From contig CM046855.1 in assembly GCA_025617745.1 (NCBI GenBank), positions 44,507,313 to 44,571,312 of the forward strand: a stretch of DNA of 64,000 bases, written 5' to 3'. How positions within the stretch are numbered: position 1 is the first letter of the stretch; the number at the start of each line of letters is the position of its first letter. A program made the position numbers and the translations under genes. Below are positions 24,826 to 37,195 of the stretch, piece after piece. Source of the DNA: Heliocidaris erythrogramma. Lineage: Eukaryota > Echinodermata > Echinoidea > Camarodonta > Echinometridae. The notes under the pieces are model-generated. The model was given only the letters and a program-made list of their open reading frames with translations, searched no databases and was not told the DNA's origin.

Positions 24826-26170
24826 GTCTCAAATCAGTTGTGATTGAAAAGTGTCTTGATCAGTTCTAATCAAGTGCAATTCTTGTTAAAAAGGGGCCTA
24901 GGCTTATTCAGAAAATTGGGTGTGGACAGGTTTATGTACAGATAGAAAAAGAAAAATAGTAACATGGATTTGTGGATTGAGTGAGAGAGAAGAGGAGAAA
25001 AAGAGAGAAAAGGCAGGATATCTTATTATAACTGATGAAAGAAAAGTAATGGCTGATATATTGCATGGTGAGAGCCAGAAGAACACTAACTATGTGTGGC
25101 TAAGTGATATGACATCAGTAACGCCCTTTTGGCTCTCTGCAAATGATATATTTAGAGTCTGTGCATTGTATGGTGGTCAACTCTTATGCAAAATGATCTC
25201 TCTCTCTGACTCTTGAAAAGGTGCCATTATTGTTCAAACAATAGTGTTTTTTTTTTAATATTTAAAAAGTAAACACTAGTGTTTAATATTGACTCATGCT
25301 TTACATTCCATACTCATATTAAAGGGCTGGTCAGTCCTCACCAATAATAATAGCAATATTAGATTTTCACTCTTATTATATTTTGTGTACGTGTGAGTAT
25401 GCTCGTGAATAGTAGCGCAGCTGTAACTTTACTGAACAATCTTGTTATTGTTATTGGTGAGGTCTGAGGGCAGCTCTTTAGTATTTTTATGCCACTGCAT
25501 GTACCAAGGAAGACAAGGCATTTCAAAGTACTGCACATTAAGATCCCGTTTTATATTCATGATTATGCTTTATTGTGTATATTTGAAAGAAGTACCTGAT
25601 GCTATTAAAGTGACGGTACATTGGCCTGTTGTCTTGAACAATTAGATATTACAGCATGGTGTGCTAAAAAAGGATTCATCATGATATCCAATTTACATAT
25701 TGTACAACATGATGAAGATAATGATCATTTTCCTTGAAAATTGTAAATTACAAAGAAATGTTAGCTTACATTCATTGAAGTTCATTTCAAACTTGGCATA
25801 ATGCGCTGTTTTCAGTATGATGGAATTGTTATTTCTAACAGCACACACTGGATCATGCCTGGATTTATTAGGATATATTTCTGATGGAGCTGCCTCTGAA
25901 TTGAGATAGTTTTGATATTTTTGGTAATTCATTGGTGTAATGTGTTCTTCAATTTTTGAAGCCCATTTGTAATTTTGACATTTATTATGCTTATCGCTAC
26001 ATAATATACTATGTAGTAGATATTACATACATATACAGTACATGTATACGTTAATAGATGGACAAGTCCAAGCTATTTTGTTGCATACATTACCGATGAC
26101 ATCTAAGATTTTAGTATAGCTAAGCCTGCTTTTAATAGCGGCCACCTGTATACATATAGAAAGACCACCT
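24826..26170. other. DDX28 downstream region, no gene recognised
   Basis: AT-rich. If the donor at 24579 is used, a short terminal DDX28 exon should lie here, but none could be identified with confidence. Confidence 0.35.
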
Positions 26171-26305
26171 GTCTATAAAGACCACAATTTTTGTTTCCCT
26201 TGAAAAATGTTTCTCATTGAAACGTGTATTGAAGGAACCTATACATAAAGACCACCTGCTCATATAGACCGCTTTCCTTGTCTCCCTTGAGTGGTCTTTA
26301 TAGAC
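26171..26305. repeat. Inverted repeat GTCTATAAAGACCAC / GTGGTCTTTATAGAC
   Basis: Perfect 15-bp inverted copies at 26171-26185 and 26291-26305, with further GACCACCTG copies between them. Probably a small non-autonomous element. Confidence 0.5.
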
Positions 26306-26515
26306 AGTTTTAACAGTATATTTGAGGACTATCAAACTGACAGCCCTCCTCGAGCATGGATCAGACAAAATATCAAGTAAAATGATATTTTATGTCAATT
26401 CATGTTCACAATTCCTTACTACAGTTCCATAATACTTGGTAACGTATTGGACATACCGTGGACTTGCCCTAATAGATGAATAATACATAGTGAAATTCTG
26501 TATTAAAAAAAACGT

Positions 26516-27110
26516 TTGACATAGATCTAAACAATCTTTAACTATCTTAAACTTTGTAAACCAGCAATGCTTATTGATTATACATAACTCTACATAAATG
26601 ATACACATGATAGCAGTAGTATATAAGATATACATGTAGTCAAGTAAAAATGAAATGAATAGCAAAGCATTTTTAGAGAAAACATATTTTACATTTACCA
26701 GTTCATTCTATATTTAAGAAAAAAGAGATGTAATGTTTGACATAGATCTAAACAATCTTTAACTATCTTAAATTTTCTAAACCAGCAATGCTTATTGATT
26801 ATAACTCTACATAAATGATATACATGATAGCAGTAGTATATAAGATATACATGTAGTCAAGTAAATAAATGAATAGCAGAACAATAAGAGAAAACATATT
26901 TTACATTCACCAGTTCATTCTGTATTTAAGAATAACGAGATGTAATGTTTGGCATAGATCTAAACAATCTTAACTGTCTGCAATGCTACATAACTCTACA
27001 TAAATAATACACATGATAGCAGCAGTATATAAGATATAGATGTAGTCAAGTAAAAAAGAAATGAATAGTAAAACAATTTAAGAGAAAACATATTTTACAT
27101 TCACCAGTGT
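26516..27110. repeat. Three tandem copies of a roughly 215-bp repeat
   Basis: Each copy begins TTTGACATAGATCTAAACAA (26516, 26735 and, with one change, 26947) and contains CATGATAGCAGTAGTATATAAG and AGAGAAAACATATTTTACAT. The third copy carries deletions. It lies 3' of the first Ig-like receptor gene. Confidence 0.8.
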
Positions 27111-27499
27111 TCTACTTTTGGCATGGACATGTACATGTACATTCTGCATAATTTATTGTAGCATTTACACGCTTTTCATGGTTTAGGGTTACTTGGACAG
27201 ATTGCAAAGTTACAGAGGGCATTTACACAATCATGTATTTGCTTTTTGTAATAGAAAATAGATATTAGCTACAAAATGTTCTCTATTCCTGTGCACTTTG
27301 TCCTACCTTTTTAAAATCTTATTTCATGGCAGCTACCTTTCCACAATGTAGTAATCTTGCTATTCTTTATTAAAATTTATTCAGTTGGCATGAAATGGTG
27401 AGGCTTTTTCTATTTAGTTTATAGTCCATGATGTATTGTAATCACTGTGATCATTTGTGACTGCCAAGATGTTAATAATTTCTCCAAATCTCAAGCAGT

Positions 27500-28567
27500 T
27501 TATCCCACTGGTGTACTGATTCTGAAAGGTTCAGTTTCTTCTGCAGAACATTTTCCATTTTTCATTGTTTGAGGTGAGTTTTTCACTCTCTTATTTACTA
27601 GCATATGTACATGTAGCTCTCTGAAGATTCTCTTAGATTCCCTGATCAAATACATATGCAGTACATACAAAATTATGATTAACAAAAGCATGATGACAAT
27701 AACAACTTGTTCCCAGATCATTACATGTACATAATTTGAAGAGGGCTTAGGGAAAAGAGCCATTTGTGTTTGTTCTGCTATCAAATTGGATGTGAGGATA
27801 GAATGTTCACTGTTCTCTGTAGGGTTGTAGAACGGTGTTGAACTTGCCGTAAGTGGCACTTCGGGACAAGGTTCTAGGACGTTGGCTACTGCTTTATTGA
27901 GATCAGGGTCCCACCCGCAATCCTTACATTCACACCTGTCTTTAATGTGTTCAACAAGAGAAGAACAACAGAACACAGTACCTGCCAACTTGACCAACAT
28001 ACGCTGGTAGAGAGCTCCAGCCTGTTCAGTGGGTGCAGTCAATGGGGGAACTCTGCTGCCATTTTGGTAGCATACAATATGCCCCGATAGAGTTCCAACT
28101 GGAGCTGTACATTGCAGTGAGACCCAGTCCCCATCAATGTACTTGGTACTTGAAGCACATGATGCTTTACCCAGGTGATAATCAACACGCAGACCAATTC
28201 TTGGGTAGTCAGGTAGTATGTGGCCATCCTTGTATGCATTGAGAATGTATGTACCTTGGTCAGTGCTTGAGACTGGATTAATCTTAAGGTGAAAAGAACA
28301 GTTGTCACTTTCACTCTCGTTCTGATTTATGAGGACTTGATTCTGAGATAATGACATGGCTTCTGAATTCACTGAATTATAAAATGGGGCTTTATTTCCA
28401 TGTTGCAGTGTGACTTCTGTACTGTCACAAGGATATGGGAAATTTAGTTGTGCCTCCTGCCCCTCCATGACTTTCAGAATTCTAGATTTACATGTTGCCA
28501 TTGTGGTCAATGCAACAAGAGTAATGAAAGCACTTATTTTGATTTTGAATAGAACCTCTTGCAACAT
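27500..28567 (-). CDS. Type I membrane protein with Ig-like ectodomain, paralogue 1 (355 aa, single exon)
   Basis: The frame is continuous over 355 codons. Residues 1-28 form a signal peptide (hydrophobic ISAFITLVALTTMA). An N-terminal Ig-like domain (about 29-130) has LNFPYPC and SSTDQGTYIL; the position usually held by Cys after D-x-G-x-Y is Leu, and a Cys in the preceding strand (DNCSF) may pair instead. A second Cys-rich domain (about 131-228) contains VSLQCTAP, VFCCSSL and RCECKDCGWD. A stalk follows, then one membrane helix (about 285-308, VVIVIMLLLIIILYVL) and a 47-residue tail without Tyr. N-glycosylation sequons include NES, NCS and NGS. Paralogue 2 is at 50903-51928. The role is unknown; surface recognition or adhesion is a family-level inference. 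Homology to a named family was not established. Confidence 0.8.
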   Translation of the reverse strand: MLQEVLFKIKISAFITLVALTTMATCKSRILKVMEGQEAQLNFPYPCDSTEVTLQHGNKAPFYNSVNSEAMSLSQNQVLINQNESESDNCSFHLKINPVSSTDQGTYILNAYKDGHILPDYPRIGLRVDYHLGKASCASSTKYIDGDWVSLQCTAPVGTLSGHIVCYQNGSRVPPLTAPTEQAGALYQRMLVKLAGTVFCCSSLVEHIKDRCECKDCGWDPDLNKAVANVLEPCPEVPLTASSTPFYNPTENSEHSILTSNLIAEQTQMALFPKPSSNYVHVMIWEQVVIVIMLLLIIILYVLHMYLIRESKRIFRELHVHMLVNKRVKNSPQTMKNGKCSAEETEPFRISTPVG

Positions 28568-28739
28568 CTTTCAAAATCCCACAAAATAACAAGAAAGGTG
28601 TTATCTTTTCAACAATACAGATCTACAAAACAATATATGTTGCAAGTTGCGACAATATGATATGTATAATGTACCCAAGCATAAACAAGTTTTGTTTACA
28701 AGGAATCTGGAAATGTTCTTGCATCAAGAACTAGAGCTC

Positions 28740-29190
28740 TGTAATGCTGATCCTCAGAGCTTCTGTTGCATCGGTTTCTTCTTTTAGACATGCAGTGCTG
28801 TTCGGTTTCATACAAAAAAAAGGTGTTGCTTCGGTTATACAGATCTTCTCTTTAGATTTTCTAATTTACAATCGATCAAGATGTAGCATCTAGTTTTAGA
28901 ATCAGAGTTAATGCTGCTTCAGAATGAGTTGCTAGAAGAAGTCTCCTATTGATGATGTGTCAGTCTGGTTTAGTTGATCTTTGATCATGTTGTAAACAGT
29001 ATTTTTTTGATATTCGAAAGATTATACTCAGAATCAGGTCCTACAATCCAATATCAGATGAAATTCTTCATAGCATCTAAATATATGAGAAATTTAAGCT
29101 GGAAATGTTTCGTCTTCTGTAGTTGTGTATTGTAGTTCTTTGGCCAGGGTTGGTTGATCAGTGTCTGCAGTTGGTTAAGGAAAACTTTCA
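28740..29190 (-). repeat. 5' flank of Ig-like gene 1, duplicated at 52085-52530
   Basis: By eye these roughly 440 bp are identical to the region upstream of Ig-like gene 2, from CTCAGAGCTTCTGTTGC to the last shared bases TTGGTTAAGG. Homology stops sharply there in both places. A diverged third copy lies at about 29935-30250. It probably carries promoter and 5' UTR sequence of the receptor genes. Confidence 0.85.
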
Positions 29191-29369
29191 GTCTTACACA
29201 GAAGAGGATGCCCTGAGGGAATTGATATTTGGTTCCAACTCTTGGATTTCTTCAACACCTCTTTCCAGCTCACAAGCATATGTTGGGCTGAAAGAATGAG
29301 TTGAAAATACATTTTGAATATTTGAATAAAATGGACATATTACTGCATCTAAAAGCAACAACATTATTT

Positions 29370-31999
29370 CAATTTGAGTCTTGTTAAAACTGCTTTCTCT
29401 CTGTCTGTCTCTCTCTCCCTCTCTCTCTCCCTCTCTCTCCCTCTCAACTGTGTGTGCGCCTGCCTCGGAATGTTTTTTTTTTCTCTCTCTCTCTCTCTAT
29501 TAAAAATGTATTTTAATTTTTTAAAACTAAACCAATTCCTAAGAAATATGAATTTAAGACTGGTTGATAGCTCAGACTCGGCAATTTTAGAGGTAATTGT
29601 GGTGCTTTTTAAATACTCCCATGGTCATTGGATCTTTAGGAACAAAATTATGCAATTATCTAAACCAAAATTCTTACTGAATTCGATTAGAATTAAGGCA
29701 TTATGAACGAAATTGAATGAAACTTCCACTTTACCTTTCACTGGTATTTCTAATTCATTTGAAGTAAATGAGCTGCTGACACAACAAGCCAAGATATTCT
29801 GAGCACAGTGGTACTTATGTTTTCTTTTTATATCGTTTTGCCCAATCTATTTTTACATTATTGTGCTTACTCGAAAGTCGAAACCGCAGCTGTATTTATT
29901 AGTAATTTTTATTAGTAATTTGGTTAATATTTAAACTGCTTCAAAGTGAGTTGCTAGAGGAAGTCTCCTTTTTAATTTCTGTGTGGTTTATAACTGATCC
30001 TTGTTGATGTTGAAAACAATACTATTATGACAGTCTAAAAATTAAACTCAGAATCAGGTCCTGCATTCTAATATCAGATAAAATTCACAACGGCATAAAT
30101 TATAAGAATTTAAGCTAAGATTTATTGTGTATTATGTAGTCCTTTATCGTATTTCTTTGGCCAGGGTTGGTTGATCAGTGTCTGCCATGAAGGAAAGTTT
30201 CTTTCAGTCTTTCACAGAAGAGGATACTCCAGGAGTTGATATTTGGTTCCTTCTCTTTTTCAATTCAATTCAATTCGGTATATATTTCCAGTTCATTAAA
30301 AGTGATACAAACGAAAACAAACAAATGAAGAAACAAAACAAGTGAAAAACATGTAAATAAAACATTAACATAGACTGGCAAACAAACAAAGTAATGATAA
30401 AAATAGCGTTGGTACAACGTACGTAATGGCAATATGATAAGTTGAAGAAAATGAATGGAAATTGGGCATGTACTGGAAAAGCCAAGAGGAAGGCTTGTTA
30501 AATCACACACACCCAGAACATCTGGATTATTTAAATAATTATAGTAAGAATGTGGCAAGTACCGAGTAATATAGATGAAACTCAAAACTTAAAATATAAA
30601 CACTTTAAGAAAAACAGAACAAAACAAACAAGAAAAACTGGTCATTTCGAAGTAATCAATAATTAATTAATATGCTCAAATCCAAATCATTTCCATAAAG
30701 TGGGGCAAGGTGTCGAATTGAATGTCTTGATCTACCATTTGAGAAGGTCCATCTGTGAAATTGATTAACTGATCTAGTATAGTGGCTGTGAATGTTAGAA
30801 TAAATTGAGAATATGTTAATTAAATATGATGATAAAGTTTTTGAGTGGTAGCATTGCATAATCGAAGCAATTTGAAACTTTGTGATGTCTGGCAATTTAA
30901 GCGTACGTAATGATTTAAATAACTGAGTATCTTTTGTAGTATAATTAATTTTTGTAAATGGGAAGAATATGTGTGACCCCAGATTAATTTAATGGCTCTC
31001 CCCAGCTCTTACCAAATGACAAGGGAATATGTTCGACTGAAAGAATACATAAGTTTAGTTGAAGATGGTGTTAGAGCCATTTTGGATTTGTGGATAAAAT
31101 GACCATGATGCTACATTGAGAATATAGGCCAAGAACCTTTAGAGGAGCCCAGTAAAAATAATTTTTTATCCATCTTCCTACCTTCTGTCTTTATTTCTTT
31201 TTACACCCTCTCTCTCTCTCTCTCTCTCTCTCTCCGACCCAAATGTTTTATATCTTATAACCCTAATATACTATGTAATATGAATTACGTCTCTATGCAT
31301 TTCTAAAGGGTAATTTTTTAAAATAATTCTTCCATTATCGTAGCTGTAGTAATGTATTTTGATAGTTAATGAAGTATATATTCATTCTAAAGTTGATTAG
31401 AATTAAGGAAGATTTAAAAAGTTTGAGTAAGATATTCATGTCAATTCACCTTACCTCTGTCACCGGCATGTCAAACTCTCTTGTAAAGCTTCTTCGAGAC
31501 ACAAAGGTTGCTGACATTCTAAGCACAGTCATACTTTGTGTTTTGCTTATAAAATCTTTCACACTTGTTTGCTCTCTTGGTTAATGTTTCAAACATCGGA
31601 ATTTCTCAAACTTCAAAATTTTTTGTATTTTTTTTCAAAGGTGGTCAATATTGGAACAAAGTTTAATTGTTGACTTTAGGGATGGAGGTATTTTAATTGA
31701 AGATGATTTTATTAAAGGGTAAGCCAAACTAAAAGGAAATTGCTCTGCAGCATAGGAGAAAAATCAGTGGAACAAAGTGGTGAAGTTTGAACAAAATTGG
31801 AAAAACAATGAGAAAAGACAATGGCATAGTTTTGACTGAAACAATACAAGTTTAGTTGAAGATGGTGTTAGAGTCATTTTGGATTTGTGGATAAAATGAC
31901 CATGATCAGTGCTACATTGAGAATATGTCAAGAACCTGTAGAGGAGCCAAGTAAAAATAATTTGTATCCATCTTCCTACCTTCTGTCTTTATTTTTTTC

Positions 32000-32038
<39 letters not shown>

Positions 32039-32312
32039 ATCCCATATGTGTTATATTTTATAGGCCTAATATACTAAGAAATATGAATTAAATCTCTATG
32101 CATTTCTAAAGATTTTTTTTAAATTCTTCCATTATCGTTGTAGCTCTGGCAATAATGTATTTTGATAGTTAATATATGAATTCATCCTAAGAATTAAGCA
32201 ACATGAAAAAAAATGAATAAAATAGTCATGTCACCTTATCTCTGTTACTGACATATCAAACTCTCTTTTAAAGCTGCTTCAAGACACAAAGGTTGCTGAC
32301 ATTTTAAGCTCA
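29370..32312. repeat. Decayed tandem units derived from the receptor 5' flank
   Basis: Recurring blocks: (CT)n tracts at about 29395, 31205 and 32000; GTTTAGTTGAAGATGGTGTT at about 31055 and 31853; and AGACACAAAGGTTGCTGACAT at about 31497 and 32283. The copy at 29935-30250 matches the receptor 5' flank. These are tandem duplicates without a surviving receptor ORF. Another unit continues at 41485. Open frames within them are not conserved between units. Confidence 0.7.
30258..31000 (-). pseudogene. 5'-truncated LINE: C-terminal RT tail plus 3' UTR with (AATTG)n tail
   Basis: Minus-strand frames encode AIKLIWGHTYSSHLQK, then LPDITKFQIASIMQCYH and SRHSIRHLAPLYGNDLDL, the usual end of CR1/Jockey-type LINE polymerases (IYN-HYTR, SI-Y-GP-LWN). 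A frameshift separates the first block. The 3' UTR ends in a TTGAATTGAATTGAAA tail (plus-strand CAATTCAATTCAATTC at 30259). The element interrupts the third copy of the receptor flank: sequence homologous to 29210-29300 stops near 30256 and resumes near 31000, which fixes both junctions. Confidence 0.75.
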
Positions 32313-32995
32313 GCCTTTGACGAGAAGGCCCCCCCCCCCCCCACTCGGAGGTCGAAGGGACTGCATGCGTGTTCCCAAAATCTCTGGTAAAGGGGTACTT
32401 TTTGGGCGACACAATCCAGCCCGTGAATTGTTAAAAAGGGGGTGTTTTTTATCTTTTATCTTTCACCCAGAGATTTCATTAAAAAAGGGGGTGTTTTTCT
32501 TTCTCTCTCTTCGACACCTGAGAAATTAAAAAAGGGGGGTTATGAAATATCTTGAAAAATAGATCAAATCCCAGGATCAAATTCCTGAAATTCCTGCTAG
32601 TTTTGATAGCTCATTCTGATAGCTCATTCAGCCAGGATTATTTCATTTTGAAAAGTAGAAACACTGGCCCCCAGTCCCATCCAGTCCCACCCAGTCCTCC
32701 CCAGTCCTCCCTCGATTGTAATGACAGCTTACTTGGGAGGGGGGTTGGTGTCTGCCCTGAGATATGGGGTTGGAATGAGAGCTCACCTGAGATAGGGGGG
32801 TACATTGAGCAGTGTTCTGAATTTAGGGGGGTCTCCAAGGCAGGAAAAGCCCGCGCAAAGCCCGCGCAAAGCCCGCGATAGGGGGGTTCAGAAATTTTGG
32901 CAGCCCTGAGATAGGGGGGTGCTTTCAAAGGGAGGGAACAAGCATACGCGTACCCTAAATAATACTGAGTGGGGGGCCGGGCGAGAAGGTTGAGT
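32313..32995. repeat. Poly-C/poly-G-bounded repetitive block with reiterated GAGATAGGGGGG motifs
   Basis: The left edge GAGAAGGCCCCCC...ACTC and the right edge GAGTGGGGGGCCGGGCGAGAAGG are roughly inverted. The interior reiterates GAGATAGGGGGGT, CAGTCC(C/T)(A/C)CC and AAGCCCGCGC. No coding content. The family is unknown. Confidence 0.5.
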
Positions 32996-33054
32996 TTTGG
33001 GAAAGGCTAAAAATAATTTGTGAGCTTTCTCATTCCTTTTATGTCAGTATGGGA

Positions 33055-33531
33055 TGATGATGATGATGATGATGATGATGGCTTCTTCTATAGCGCCGGT
33101 ATCCGCCTCAATTGGGCGCTCATGGCGCTTGCTCAGGATGTCTCACAAATTTCAGTGTTTTCAGACCGTGGTTGAAATTCTGTTCCTTTCCAAAAAATTG
33201 TCTTGATAGTCATACATGTAAGTTATTCTTGTGATGGTGTTGCAGTGGGGAACAAATAGGTTTTCAGGTATGATTGAAAAGTTGATGGGGTCTCTGCTCT
33301 CCTAATGAATTGGGGGAGGCTATTCCACAGCTTAGGCCCGGAGATGTACATGTAGAAGGCTCTATCACCCCAGGTTGTGTGGCTGAGAGATTCGGTCAGC
33401 AGCGCTTGGTTGGCTGATCTGAGACTACGTGCCGGCTCATGCTTGGTCAGGAGCTTGGATATGTAGGATGGCGAGGCTTTTGCTAAACAGTCGGGTAACG
33501 TCGCGTCGCGTTGGTAGAAATTTTCGAACAT
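33055..33531 (-). pseudogene. LINE (CR1-like) 3' end: C-terminal RT tail, 3' UTR and (ATC)n terminus
   Basis: A 102-codon minus-strand frame (33531-33223) ends with the non-LTR polymerase tail: ARSLRSANQALL, WGDRAFYMYISGPKLWNSLP and IRRAETPSTFQSYLKTYLF. It is followed by about 160 bp of 3' UTR with GGCGCTATAGAAGAAGCC, and ends in (ATC)n, seen as (GAT)n on the plus strand at 33056-33079. Short tandem-repeat 3' ends are typical of CR1/L2-like LINEs. Everything upstream of the tail is missing. Confidence 0.8.
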
Positions 33532-35689
33532 TTTTCAGGAAGGTGTCTTCAAGGGGACAAATTGAAAAAGAGTCCATCTCAGTATGATTTTTCCCGTTTT
33601 CATGCTAAAAACGACAAACAAGGGAATAAAGAAAACAATAGAAGGATAATGCAAAAAAAAACTTGAACTATAAAGAGAGAATAGAAGGGTAGGAAGGATG
33701 GAAGAAAATATGATGAAAGGAAACAAAGAATACAACAAAAGGAAAGTTGGAAAGTAAAAATAAGTGGATAAAAACAAAGAATAACATAAAGAAAGATAGA
33801 GACATAAATGATAGAAGGATAAAGATATTAAGAGTAACATAAAGAAAGATAAAAGAGAAGATGATAATTTGAATAAAGGAATAACATAACGAAAGAAAAG
33901 ATGAAAGGAAAACAAAATGATAGGATAAAAGCAAAGAATGTTTTAAGGAAAGTAAGTAAAGATGGGAAGCAGAAAATGATTTTAAAAAGAACAATATGAA
34001 AGATAGAGAGAGAAATGATAGGATAAATTACGTGTGTGTGTCCCTCCGTCCGTCCGTCCGTCCGTGTGTCTGTCCGTCCGTGTGTGCTCAAAAAGTTAGA
34101 AAATGCTACTTCTCCGTCATTTCTTGGCCGATTTTGATTCTGATTGTTTTATCTGATAGGGCTGAGTGGGGGCTTCCAAACTTCTACACAAAATCATGAA
34201 ATCATCAATTATGCAAATTTTTGCAAATTTATTCAAAATCGACGAAAAATGCTACTTCTCCTCTATTTCACACCGTATTTTGAATCTGATTGTTTTATCT
34301 GATAGGGCTGGTTAGGGGCTGTCAAACCTCTATACACAGAATTTTGAAATTCATTAATAATTATGCAAATTTATTGTAATTTATTCAAAATCAACAGAAA
34401 ATGCATTTATAATCATAAAACATTAATTAGGTGATCTGTCGTAGTCGACAGATCACCTATTGTATTCGTACGAATTGCCTTTCTTGGTCTTTTTTTTTTC
34501 TCCCACTTTCTTGTTGCCACGAAATCTCAAAAACTTTTCAATTTTCATGACATTTCCGTCAGTCATCAGGTCATATAAGGTCAAGCTCCAAAATCTTTTT
34601 CAAGGTCATCAGGTCATCGTGACGTCATCCAGACGCCATTTTGTAAAATGACATTATCGATCATATCTTCATAACGAGTCATCAAAAATGAACCATATTT
34701 GACACACATGAACTTCAGGTCAAGGGTCAACATAAAATGTCATCAAAATCCGCGCACGCGTCATGACGCGCACGTACGCGCGCGTCAAAATTTTAAAATG
34801 CTCAAAATCACTTTTTAATCAAATTAGAGTACGGTTCAGCACATTTTAAGCATTTCAAAATTTTTCGTCCGTACGCGTCCGTCCGCGCGTTATGCGCGCG
34901 CGCAGCGCGTAAATAACTTAAAAACGCCGTTTTTTCGATTGATTTGCAATCCTGACACTTTTTTTTCATCATTTCCATCAACTTGGAATCAATTTCAATC
35001 AATAATAAGGTCGTACGGGCGCGTCAAAGTTCAAAATCGATGCGCGCATCTATGGTGAAAATAACGTAAAAACGTTCAAAAACATGCCTCTACAAAATTA
35101 ACTCTAGCTCTTTAAATAGTCCATAAACCCCCCAATTTTTTTTCATCATAAGGTAGGGTATGAATCATGAATATGATTTCATGTATCATTTGACCCTTAT
35201 AAACATTATGACGTCATCAAAATGGCGCCAGAATTCAAAATTTCCATTTTTCATGTTTTCACGTCATCACATTTAAGCAAATTTGGCTCTAAATTCGTAA
35301 TTATTGGTCGTTTTTCACCCAGATTTTAATATGTTATAGCTGAGGCAATTTCCTACAAAATCAGTTACACCATTTTTCATTTTGATGACGTCATCACAGT
35401 GAAATTTTCAATTAAAGATGCCATGTCAGAATTTTCCCTATTTGCGTGTTATGTCTATGGAAGATGATTTTTTTTCGAATCATGAATCTACATGACATTG
35501 TTCTCTGGGCAGTATCTCAGTAATTTTTGGTCTATTTCCTTCCAGATTTTAATATGTTATAGCTGAGACTATAAGCTTTCATAAATGTCGTCTCCAATTT
35601 TTGAACAGATGTCGGGATTATGCCCAATATTCAACTACAAAATGGGATTTGAGAATCCCGTTTTTCGTTTACGTGTTATCTCTATGGGA

Positions 35690-35761
35690 AATATTTTGGT
35701 ATATTGGTCAAAGCACTTGCCTCCCATTCCGGTGACCCAGGTTCGATCCCCGGTGGGTCCA
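35690..35761 (+). repeat. tRNA-derived sequence (SINE-head-like), B box present
   Basis: GGTTCGATCCC at 35740 is a good Pol III B box and TTGGTCAAAGC a weak A-box region. GCCTCCC sits where a Gly(CCC) anticodon loop would be. The 3' side CCGGTGGGTCC does not pair with the 5' side, so it is not a functional tRNA gene. An A-rich stretch follows. Confidence 0.45.
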
Positions 35762-36954
35762 TTAAAAAAAAATTTTTTTTTGCTTCTTTTTGCCTTTCAT
35801 TTTACTATCTTGTTCGACTATTATAACATACACAATCACAAACTATGCAATAAACTGCCTTATTTTGCATGTTATGTCTATTGGAAAGTAGTCTCCAGTA
35901 GTTTGTGTACAACCCTATGGAAATTTTGATTCCCTGTCGTGTATTAGTTCATGGTCATATCTTCATAACGGAAAGTCATTTCTCACTCATATTTGGCAGG
36001 ATTAAAGCTAATACCAATCCGGTCAATTTCAGAAAATTAGACGCGCGCGTACCCTTATGTTCGCGCGTCAGTGCGCGCACAACAATGAAAAATGCCAACC
36101 CCGATAACTCCGAAACAAGTTGGTTTATCTTTCTGAATCTTTCCACAATCATCACATCTTGACCAAACATCATGCACACAAAAAAGCACATTCGTAGCTC
36201 AATTAGTTTTTTTTTTTTTTTTTTTTTTTTTTTTGTGTCGACGTCGTTTTCTTGTCCATCTTTTCCTTAATATCTCCTCCATCCTACCATCTACAACGAA
36301 AAAAATCGTTCAGATTTGGAGGAAATGTGGGACCATTTTACTTACAACTTGAAGATTCTTCACATTTTCGCTCATTTTCCTCCCATTGACAAATGAAAAA
36401 ACGGGGAAAATGGCAAATTCCCTGCTTATTTCACCAAAAACCACCATTTTTTATGCCACTCCTAAAGAAGACGGTCAATCCTTCTTTCCACAATCATCCC
36501 ATCTTCAACAACCCACATGCACACAAGAAAGCAGATTCATAGCTCATTCACTTTTTTTATAAAAAATAATTTATTGTCTCTTGGACCCCCTCCCCCTTTT
36601 TACGGGGACAATAACTCGAAAACGAAACAGTGAATCTTTTTCAAATTCGACACAGCCATGAGACCTGATAAGAAGAATTCACATTAACAATTTGAAGTTT
36701 ACTACGTCATTATGACGTCATCTAGGCTTCATTTAGTGATTTTTTGATGAAAAAATTCCTTTTTCGGACCTCTAACTTCAGTTTGCGTGGTGCTAGAGAC
36801 TTGGGACTTGATTCAGATGATAGAGCAAAATATTCTACACAAAAAAGGCCCAGGTAGCTTTAACGTTTTAACGGACGTTTTCAGGGTGAAAATGGTTTTC
36901 AAAGATAAAACTGCCCATTTTGCCATAGACACACACGTTGTAGGTATTCACCGT

Positions 36955-37195
36955 CATCATGATTATCATCATCACCACTATCATCATGATTATCATCATC
37001 ACATCATTATTATCATGATTATCATCATAACCATCATCAACATCATGATTATCATCATTATCACCATCATAATTATTATCGTCACATCATTATATTATCA
37101 TGATTATCATGACCACCGTCATCATCATCATGATTATCATCACCATCAATTATCATCATTATCACCATCATCATGATTATCATCACATTATCATG
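36955..37195. repeat. (ATC/ATG)n microsatellite, about 240 bp
   Basis: Imperfect CATCATGATTATCATCATCA repeats run up to the right TIR of the nested element. The His/Asp/Ile-rich open frame through it is a repeat artefact. Confidence 0.85.

Noticed and set aside
33535-34091. Hydrophobic Phe/Leu/Ser-rich ORFs, mirrored at 39265-39820
   Set aside because: They arise from the pyrimidine-rich inverted arms of the foldback element, and the same peptide appears on both strands only because the arms are inverted copies.
36787-37176. His/Asp/Ile-rich ORF
   Set aside because: Encoded by the (ATC)n microsatellite.
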